DNA of 64,000 nt from Actinomycetaceae bacterium (lineage in GTDB: Bacteria > Actinomycetota > Actinomycetes > Actinomycetales > Actinomycetaceae): NCBI GenBank assembly GCA_030532405.1, contig JAUNLF010000002.1, forward strand, positions 1 to 64,000, read 5' to 3'. Below the pieces are notes generated by a model. That model saw nothing but the letters and a program-made list of their open reading frames with translations, did no database searches and was not told where the DNA came from. The position numbers were made by a program, and so were the translations under genes. Shown here piece after piece: positions 23,413 through 30,300 of this stretch; positions within the stretch are counted from its first letter, which is position 1, and the number at the start of each line of letters is the position of its first letter.

Positions 23413-24447
23413 TTAGTTACAAGGAACCTCCCAAGAGTTCCCCGAAGTATCACCTTCATAACATATGTCTTGTTCGTCGGTGACTACCCATCCGCCGCTA
23501 GAGCCGCCATCGCTGTTAGCCGGTGGTGCCGGCTGCGGGGCGGGAGCTGGATTGTTGTAGCCACCATTGCCGCCATTACTGCCGGTGTTCCAGTCGCTGT
23601 ATCCGCCGCCACTGTAGCCATTGCCACTGTAACCGCCGTCGTAGGTTTGTTCGTATCCGCCGGAGCTTTGCGCCTGCTGGGCTTCTGCCTTGGCTTTCGC
23701 CGCGTCATTTACCGCCTTGATGGCTTCGTTCAAGGCTTTAGCACTCTTACTCGCCTCGTCAGCGCGAGTGAATACGGCCTCAATATCGGCCACAGTCTCT
23801 AGTTTGTCTGGTTTGGCTTGGTCGATAGCTTTAGCTTCTTTCAGCGCAGCGTCTAGCTTGTCGCTCACGTTCTTTTCTACGCCTTCACGATTAGCTTTAC
23901 CGGCCGTCTCGATTGCCTCGTTAAGGTTCTTTACTGCCTGGTCAAACTCAGTTGCGGCTTTGCCCGCGACTTCTTCGCGCACATCCTTGAATGAAGTGGT
24001 GAGTTCGTCGAGTACGCTTTGAGCCTGCTCTTGCGCGCTCTTAACCGCGGCTGTGGCTTCCGTGGCTTTTTCCAGTCCTAGCGTGGAGGCATCCTGCGCC
24101 TCAACGCCTTTGAGGTTGTCTGCTTCTTCTACTGCTTCGGCAAGGGTCTTAGTGTCGGTGTCTTTTGCGCGCTGCGCTGCGAGTTCGATAAGGGACGCCG
24201 CTTGCGTCTTGGTCTGATCTAGTTCGGTTAGGGTTTGCTGGTAGCTCGCTTGGGCTGTTTGGTATTGCTCGCGCGCGTTCTTTGTGTCGGCCTGGGTTTT
24301 CCATGCCAACCCGACCGCTACTAGCACGGCGATTAGTGCTACTGCGATAGTGGCGATAATGGGCGGGCGCTTATACCAAACCGGCTTAACCGCCAAGGCT
24401 TGCTCGGTTGTTTCTTGTGGTGGAGTGTTGGGCTGGTTCGTGCTCAT
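23413..24447 (-). CDS. Membrane-anchored coiled-coil protein with Gly/Tyr-rich end
   Basis: 344 residues, ATG with ribosome site AAAGGAAAA. A short cytoplasmic start, one membrane helix (about 30-50, PPIIATIAVALIAVLVAVGLA), then a 190-residue Ala/Glu/Lys/Gln helical region with clear heptads, then a Gly/Tyr/Ser/Asn-rich stretch (about 265-315) and a final short part with two Cys (DICYEGD, VPCN). The helical rod is probably outside the cell. It is encoded upstream of the VaFE surface protein in the same direction but in its own unit. Possible roles are surface spacer, mating-pair stabilisation or exclusion; I cannot choose. Confidence 0.7.
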   Translation of the reverse strand: MSTNQPNTPPQETTEQALAVKPVWYKRPPIIATIAVALIAVLVAVGLAWKTQADTKNAREQYQTAQASYQQTLTELDQTKTQAASLIELAAQRAKDTDTKTLAEAVEEADNLKGVEAQDASTLGLEKATEATAAVKSAQEQAQSVLDELTTSFKDVREEVAGKAATEFDQAVKNLNEAIETAGKANREGVEKNVSDKLDAALKEAKAIDQAKPDKLETVADIEAVFTRADEASKSAKALNEAIKAVNDAAKAKAEAQQAQSSGGYEQTYDGGYSGNGYSGGGYSDWNTGSNGGNGGYNNPAPAPQPAPPANSDGGSSGGWVVTDEQDICYEGDTSGNSWEVPCN

Positions 24448-24477
24448 GGTGTTTTCCTTTACTTGCTGGTGTTGAGT

Positions 24478-24804
24478 CTAGTTGATTGACGGTAGTGGTC
24501 CGCTTGGAAGCGTTCCTGGTGGGGCTTGCGGGGCGGGGCCATCTGTCTGATTGGCGGTGGTGTTTATGTAGTGGCGTATGGCTTGTTCTATCCAGCCGCT
24601 AAAACTGGTTGGCGCGCCTTGGGCTACTTGAGTCATGTAAATGCCTCGCGCCGTGTTAGCGACTTCTTCGTCAATGTTGATTGTTATTTTCTGTTTCTTA
24701 GCCACTACGGGTTTCGGTGCTGGTGCCGTTGGTGGTTTGGCTGTTGCCTGGTTGATTACGCTTTGTCCGGCTAGTGCGCTGCGTCTGGGTTGGGGCTTAG
24801 TCAT
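24478..24804 (-). CDS. Small DNA-binding partition partner (RHH-like)
   Basis: 108 residues: a Pro/Ala/Lys-rich flexible start and end around a central segment KKQKITINIDEEVANTARGIYMTQVAQ, SFSGWIEQAIRHYI. A strand followed by two helices is the ribbon-helix-helix pattern of ParG/Omega-type centromere-binding proteins. It is third in an operon with parA and overlaps the preceding gene by eight bases. It probably binds repeated sites near the operon as ParA's partner; the centromere is not identified. Confidence 0.7.
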   Translation of the reverse strand: MTKPQPRRSALAGQSVINQATAKPPTAPAPKPVVAKKQKITINIDEEVANTARGIYMTQVAQGAPTSFSGWIEQAIRHYINTTANQTDGPAPQAPPGTLPSGPLPSIN

Positions 24805-25105
24805 TGGTTTGTCTTTCTGCGAGTTTTTGCATGTGTTTGCGTAGTCGGTTTATGGCTTGCGCGGTTTGTGATAGGCGGGTTTCGAGCTGGAGTATTTGTT
24901 CAAAGTCTTTAGTGTCTAGCACTTGTTGGACTTGTTCTCGCCACGTGTAGGACCCGGCTGCTATGCGTTCTGGTTCGATCCAGTATTGGAGGAAGTTAGA
25001 TATTCTTACCGTGTCGTTGTAAAGCAACTTAAGGTAGATGTCTTTATCTTCAAGGCTTGCCTGGTTGTATGAGGCTAAGACTTGTTTGTTACTGATTCGA
25101 CTCAT
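24797..25105 (-). CDS. Helical hypothetical protein in the parA operon
   Basis: 102 residues from the ATG at 25105, which overlaps the parA stop (ATGA). Longer upstream frame lies inside parA and is not used. It is mostly helical and polar (LASYNQASLEDKDIYLKLLYND, LQLETRLSQTAQAINRLRKHMQ), with a C-terminal coiled-coil stretch. No family recognised. Position between ParA and the RHH protein suggests a partition accessory role, or an adaptor that regulates the cassette. Confidence 0.65.
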   Translation of the reverse strand: MSRISNKQVLASYNQASLEDKDIYLKLLYNDTVRISNFLQYWIEPERIAAGSYTWREQVQQVLDTKDFEQILQLETRLSQTAQAINRLRKHMQKLAERQTND

Positions 25106-25905
25106 TGTTTGCCTGCCTGGTGGTTTTGGATTGCGTGTAGGTATTGGGTGTAGATGTTGGCGAGTTCTGCTGCTTCTTGTGTGGGCCACTGTTCTAGTGG
25201 CTTACTGGCTTCTACGCTGTCTGCGATTGCTACTCGCTTGGGGATGGGTGGGTTGAAGATTGTCAGTCCGCGTTGTTCTACTTCGTGGGTTAGCTCACTC
25301 ATCCAGTGTCCGCCACTGGTGGTTCGGGCTTCGTGCTGGTTGATGATGATTCCCCCGATTGTTAGTTCCGGGTTGTAGTAGGTGCGTATCTGGTCGATGG
25401 AGCTGAGTAGTCGTGCTAGTCCGTTGGCGCTCCAGAGTTTGGAGTGCGTGACGATTAGGGCTATGTCGGTGGCGGTTAGGCCGTTGATTGTGAGTTGGTC
25501 TAGTGATGGTGGGCAGTCGATAAGACACAAGTCGTAGTCGTGTGCGACTTCGTTCAGGGCGGCGCGTAGCCTGCTTTCGCGTCCGGCTCCTGCTACTACT
25601 AGCTCGTCTCTTACTACTGGTAGCGCCTCACCTGTGGTGGGCACTAGGTCTACTCCATCCCATAGGCCAGGTACGGTGACTTCGTTTATGGGTAGCTTGG
25701 TGCGGTTTGAGAGCACGTCGGCCAACCCTGTAGCGTCCTCGTCTACTGGGTGGCGTGCGAGGCTACTGGTGATGTTGCCTTGTGGATCAAGGTCTACGAC
25801 TAGCACGCGCATACCTTCAAGAACGGCGGCGCGGGCTAGGTGATAGGTGGTAGTGGATTTACCTACCCCACCTTTTTGGTTGCAAAGTGAAATGGTGAGC
25901 ATCAT
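25102..25905 (-). CDS. parA: ParA-type partition ATPase
   Basis: 267 residues. The deviant Walker A motif KGGVGKST at 11-18, switch region VVDLDPQGN at about 40-48 and LCLIDCPPSL at about 127-136 identify ParA/Soj. Short N-terminus without HTH (type Ib/III-like or SMC-type) fits a small plasmid or ICE system. With the two downstream genes it forms a three-gene cassette that should keep the circular form during cell division. There are 55 bases to the integrase gene, in which a 9-bp tandem repeat lies. Confidence 0.92.
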   Translation of the reverse strand: MMLTISLCNQKGGVGKSTTTYHLARAAVLEGMRVLVVDLDPQGNITSSLARHPVDEDATGLADVLSNRTKLPINEVTVPGLWDGVDLVPTTGEALPVVRDELVVAGAGRESRLRAALNEVAHDYDLCLIDCPPSLDQLTINGLTATDIALIVTHSKLWSANGLARLLSSIDQIRTYYNPELTIGGIIINQHEARTTSGGHWMSELTHEVEQRGLTIFNPPIPKRVAIADSVEASKPLEQWPTQEAAELANIYTQYLHAIQNHQAGKQ

Positions 25906-25918
25906 GTCCTCCTAGAGA

Positions 25919-25960
25919 CACTGGTATTGCTGGTGTGGCTGGGGTTGCTGGTATCGCTGG
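25919..25960 (+). repeat. 9-bp tandem repeat (GCTGGTRTN type) between int and parA
   Basis: The spacer reads as consecutive degenerate 9-mers: CTGGTATT, GCTGGTGTG, GCTGGGGTT, GCTGGTATC, GCTGG. Similar 9-mers occur beside attR (about 26901-26934), in the glutaredoxin-like gene (about 20158-20190) and in the proline-rich membrane gene (about 4455-4475 and 4600-4665). Confidence 0.5.
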
Positions 25961-26839
25961 CTACTTATCGGTGAATAGCCGGTATTGGCTGGGCAATGCC
26001 GCTTGCGCGGCGGTGTAAGCAGCTTCGTTGGGAGCGGCAGCGTAGCGCTGGGTTGTTGCTACTGATTGGTGCCCTAACAGATTTTGTACGGCGATTAAGT
26101 CGCGTTCGGCCGCGTAGGCTTTGGTTGCGAATCGGTGCCTGAGAGTGTGGAGCGTCCACGGCGGTTGCAGATATTGATTTGTAACCTTCGAGGCATGGTG
26201 CGCCGATAGATGCCCGTCTATTTGGCCAGGGAAGGCGTAGCCATCCCCGTTGATGCAGGCCCTGATTATTAGCCGGTCTATGGGTTCTAGTAGTGGCACT
26301 AGACGGATATGCGCCCCTTTGCCGCGAACTCTTAGCGTGCGCCCGTATAAATCTTCTTCGATGTCTTGAATGTGTATTTGCACTATCTCTGCTACACGCA
26401 AGCCAACCGAAGCGGCGAGAATGATAATTAGCCGTTCTCGCTCTGGTGCTTGATCTAGAGCGTCTGCAAGCACGTTCTCTGGGCATGGTCGCGGTGGTGG
26501 AACGGTGCGGCGAATCTTTGGCAATACTGTTGCAGCGTTTGGTTCTGGTCCTTGCACGTAGGCGAAGAACATGCGCATCGAACTGTAATAGGAATGTCTT
26601 GTTTCTGGTTGCCAGGACTTTTGAGATACCCATGCCAGTAGTTGTTCCGCTGTGAGCTCCTGCGGCGGCACTTCGGGGAATTCTCGCGCTAACCGACGCG
26701 CATGGTCAGACCGCTTAATCAGCGTGCCAGCGCTAAGGTTGCCTGCTTTTAGGATCGCCATCCATCCATTAATCGGCTCACGCCAGAGTGCGGGAGTTTT
26801 TAACGCGCGTGGATCGTTTTCATTTCTCATGAAAACCAA
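25961..26839 (-). CDS. int: Tyrosine integrase/recombinase
   Basis: 292 residues from TTG 26839; ATG 26830 is the more usual start, but neither has a convincing ribosome site. An N-terminal SAM-like core-binding domain (about 22-95) is followed by the catalytic domain with R148 (GLRVAE), K174, H231-x-x-R234 (HTLRHR), H257 (LLGHQS) and nucleophile Y266. No arm-binding domain is obvious, so the protein is shorter than most ICE integrases. The reading frame stays open upstream to a TAG made by attR at 27026-27028. In the excised circle it would join the xre frame, which could supply the missing start and N-terminal part. Confidence 0.92.
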   Translation of the reverse strand: MVFMRNENDPRALKTPALWREPINGWMAILKAGNLSAGTLIKRSDHARRLAREFPEVPPQELTAEQLLAWVSQKSWQPETRHSYYSSMRMFFAYVQGPEPNAATVLPKIRRTVPPPRPCPENVLADALDQAPERERLIIILAASVGLRVAEIVQIHIQDIEEDLYGRTLRVRGKGAHIRLVPLLEPIDRLIIRACINGDGYAFPGQIDGHLSAHHASKVTNQYLQPPWTLHTLRHRFATKAYAAERDLIAVQNLLGHQSVATTQRYAAAPNEAAYTAAQAALPSQYRLFTDK

Positions 26840-26994
26840 CTCAGCATAAATGGCTACATGACTATAAATAAGCGTTTTGAAAGCGGTCCAGATGTAGAGA
26901 CGCTGGTCTCGCTGGCGTAGCTGGTGTGGCTGGTAACTCTGGTAAAAAAAATTTTGCCAGGCAGTAGCGATTGCGCGGGCGATAGCAATAAGAC

Positions 26995-27026
26995 CCGTGG
27001 GTTCCGGGTTCGATTCCCGGTGGGCC
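26995..27026 (+). repeat. attR core, 32 bp
   Basis: Identical to 24-55. It is followed by the chromosomal TACC in place of the element's CACC, so this copy keeps the original 3' end of the tRNA gene. The first mismatch (T27027) creates an antisense TAG stop in the frame leading to int. Confidence 0.93.
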
Positions 27027-27034
27027 TACCGGTA

Positions 27035-27058
27035 AACCCCTGCTTCGGCAGGGGTTTT
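27035..27058 (+). terminator. Original chromosomal tRNA terminator
   Basis: A 9-bp stem (27035-27043 with 27048-27056) with a TTCG loop and a TTTT run. It followed the tRNA before integration and is now separated from it by 27 kb. Confidence 0.78.
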
Positions 27059-27301
27059 GTCGTATGCAGTTTCAACTGCGAGGGCGCGGCGCTTTCAAGT
27101 GCGAGGGCGCAGCGGGACGGTCGTTTCATGCTCTTTTGAATGCGTGTAACCAGGCCGGCGTTCAATATCAAAGTTTCGATAAAAACTCCGTTTCCCCTAC
27201 ATTCAATAAGTAACTTGTATTATTATGGCGGATTAGCTGGCCAGTTTTAGTTATGCTTTCCAGCGCGATGGTGCGTTCATTACAAAAGTAAGGAAATCCG
27301 A
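27059..27301 (+). other. Upstream region of the GH84 gene
   Basis: A 23-bp unit occurs twice in tandem (27069-27091, 27092-27114, three differences), each copy with GAGGGCG. Two overlapping TATTAT boxes (27218 and 27221) are the best -10 candidates, without a good -35. AAGGAA at about 27289 is the ribosome site for the ATG at 27302. Otherwise nothing recognised. Confidence 0.5.
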
Positions 27302-30300
27302 ATGCCGAGGCTCCGCAGTTTAACCGGTGTGTTCCTCGCAGTTTTTCTAGTATTGGGCATGGTCTTTACCGGTCCGATCGTAGCTGCCGCTGAACAATCT
27401 GAGACAACCTACAAGATCTACCCAATTCCAAAACAAATTTCCTACAGCGAGGGCAGTTGGGCCCTGCGAGACTTGAATGTTGTTTATGACAACGAGGTCG
27501 ATTCGGCCACCAAAGCCAGGCTGGGCGAAGTTGCCGAGCTAAAGGGACTATCGGTGACCGAGTCCGATGCAGCTAACGGTGCGAAAACCAATATTTTTGT
27601 TGGAGTGCACGGCTCGCAAGGCCCGGCATCTCGGGTTATCTCACAGAATGTAGAATCTGATGCCGCAACGTTTGAGGGTATCGATGCCTACCAATTGGTA
27701 GTCCGGGACAACAACATTTATGTCCTCGGTAAAGACACAGATTCGGCTTTCTACGGTTTGACCACGCTGTACCACGTGGTCAAGCAGATCGATGCTAGGA
27801 CTATCCGTAACTTCTCGGTTACTGACTCCGCGGACGTCGTCTCGCGCGGGTTTATCGAGGGCTACTACGGTAACCCGTGGAGCCTTGAAGATCGCATTAG
27901 TCTCATGGAATGGGGCGGCTACTACAAACTGAACTCATACTTCTACGCGCCGAAGGATGATCCAAAGCACAACAAGGAGTGGCGCGAGCTCTACACGCAA
28001 GAAGAGCTTGACACGCTGATCAAGCCGCTCGCAGAGGCTGGTAATAGTTCCAAGACCAGGTTCGTTTACGCTCTGCATCCGCTGATGTACAACCCCATTC
28101 GTTTTGAGAGCTCCTACGAGCAGGATCTAAAGGTTTTGCAGGACAAGTTCGCCCAGGTTCTAAGCGCGGGCGTCCGCCAGATCGCAATCCTTGCCGACGA
28201 CGCTAAGTTGCAGAAGCAAGAATATACAATCCGCCTGCTGACGGACATGACGAACTGGCTCAAACAACAAAAGGAGATTTATCCAGACCTAAAGTTGACT
28301 CTGCCTTACTGCGTGCAGGAGTACATGAGCTACGGTCATCCTTACTTCCAACAGTTCCCGTCCAACGTTCAAATCATTATGACGGGTGGTCGCGTTTGGG
28401 GTGAGGTCTCGCAAGACTTTACCGAACGCTTTACTCAGACTGCCGGTCGCGGACCCTACCTGTGGATCAACTGGCCGTGCACCGATAACTCCAAGCAACA
28501 CCTAATCATGGGTGGATACTCAACGTTCCTTCACCCCAATGTGGACCCGACCAATATTCAGGGCATCGTCCTAAATCCGATGCAACAATCTGAACCCAGC
28601 AAGGTCGGAATATTCGGCAACGCCGCGTACTCGTGGAACATTTGGGACAGCGAGGACGAGGCCGAGCAAGCATGGCGCGATTCCTTCAGCTTCGTGCAGG
28701 ACAATTCGGCGGTAGCATCACCCGCCTCCGAAGCGCTGTTTGAACTATCGAAGCACCAGATCAACCAGAACATGAGTAGCATCGTGCGCGAGCTCCAAGA
28801 ATCCGTGGAACTACGCGAACACCTAAACGCCCTCCTGGAAAAGATTCAAGCCGGAACGGTAACTAGTGAAGATATCGCCTCTGTTCGCGCAGAATTTAAG
28901 GTTCTGCAAGATGCGGCGAAGACTTTCCGCGAACTGGGTAACCCGAAGCTACTCGGAAACATGGACGACTACTCGGCCCCGGATGCCAACGAGCAGATGG
29001 CTCCCTGGCTGGACGCTTGGGACGACACAACGGCCGCGGCACTCGCATACCTGGATGCGGTGGAGTCATACATTAACGACGACGTCTCGATGATGATGAA
29101 CCAGCTGGCAACCGCGCAGCAGGCTTTTGCAGATTCAAAGACCCACAAGTTCTACTACGTGAACCACTATGAATACGCAGAAGTTGGCGTTCAACACATT
29201 GTCCCGTTCATAGAATCCATCGACCGCTACCTGAACGACCAGGTGCGTATAGTAAGCAATCCCGAAGCCGTTGTAACCACGTACATTTCGGATGTGTTCA
29301 CGAATCCGACCTCCGGATCGATTGACTCGATTCTTGACAGCGACGATTCCACGATTGCTGAATTCCGCAATCCTAACTTCCTGTACAAGGACAACTATGT
29401 TGGCTTGAAGTTCTCGCGTCCAATGACATTGGAAAATGCCCGTTTCGCATTTGGTGGCGGCAAGAACCACTTCTACGCGGCGAAAGTCCAGTACACGCTG
29501 GACGGTGAAGCGTGGACCGATGCGAGCAGTGAAGTATTCGAACGCCCACGTGGCAACGAAACGCCCATCGAAATTTCTGGACTATCCATCGAGGGCGTGA
29601 CCGGTGTACGTCTGATCGCAACTCGCGACAATGGTGACGACTTGTGGCTAAACATCAAGGGGATCGAAGTAAACCGCGAGGTCGGTGACGAGCCGTACCA
29701 GCTAACCGATATCTCCCTTGAAAACCTCGTTGTTGCGGCCTACGCGTTGCCAAATGCGATCGACGCGAATCTGAGCACCCAGGTACAACTGAAGACTGGT
29801 AACGGCCAAGACTACATGGAGCCGAACAGCGCTGTGGTTGTGGACCTAGGACAGGCCCGCGAAATTGGTCGAGTAGTTGTGCATTCAGGCGACGACAGGG
29901 CGCCAAACGACCGTCCGGTAAAAGCAGTCGTAGAGGTTAGCTCGGATAAGAACGAGTGGACATACTTTGGAAACCTCAACGAGGAGACCGCAACTGGCAA
30001 GGCAACTGCAAGGTACGTGCGCGTTCGCAATACCGTGCACGCGCCCGTGTGGTGGCGTCTGCGTGAAGTTGAAGTATTCCCGCCTGCTGCCGGTTCTACC
30101 CCGGTGGGCGTGTACACGAACGTTGAAGAAACGACCTTGACAGCAAACGAGATCGACAACGGTGCCGAACTAAGCGATGGCACCATCACGCTAGCCCCGG
30201 GACAGTACATCGGTATCGATCTTGGCCAAATCCGCAGTCTTACCGAAGTTACACCGGCGGCTAATGCTGGAAAAGCAGTATTGCAGCTTGGAAATAACGA

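Larger units (their letters stand above)
24..27026. mobile_element. Integrative and conjugative element in tRNA-Lys
   Basis: A 32-bp identical repeat flanks the region, and a tyrosine integrase sits beside the right copy, reading away from it. Inside are all parts expected of a single-stranded-transfer ICE: an Xis-like HTH protein, relaxase and MobC, a T4CP, VirB4-type ATPases, membrane channel proteins, a VirB1-like hydrolase, SSB, an ArdC-like protein and ParA partition genes. The outer ends match a tRNA 3' end. Left-hand transfer genes read rightward and right-hand maintenance genes read leftward. No interrupting insertion sequence or broken core gene is visible, so it may still be active. 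The nearest chromosomal gene to the right is the GH84 enzyme. Confidence 0.93.

Noticed and set aside
23329..23802. Plus-strand reading frame opposite the coiled-coil protein gene
   Set aside because: Composition is that of the complement of Gly/Tyr-rich codons; it crosses a terminator and a control motif and lacks a ribosome site.
26854..27171. Minus-strand frame across attR containing GNRTRNPR
   Set aside because: This is the usual antisense translation of a tRNA 3' end in another phase; it is not the phase that links xre and int.
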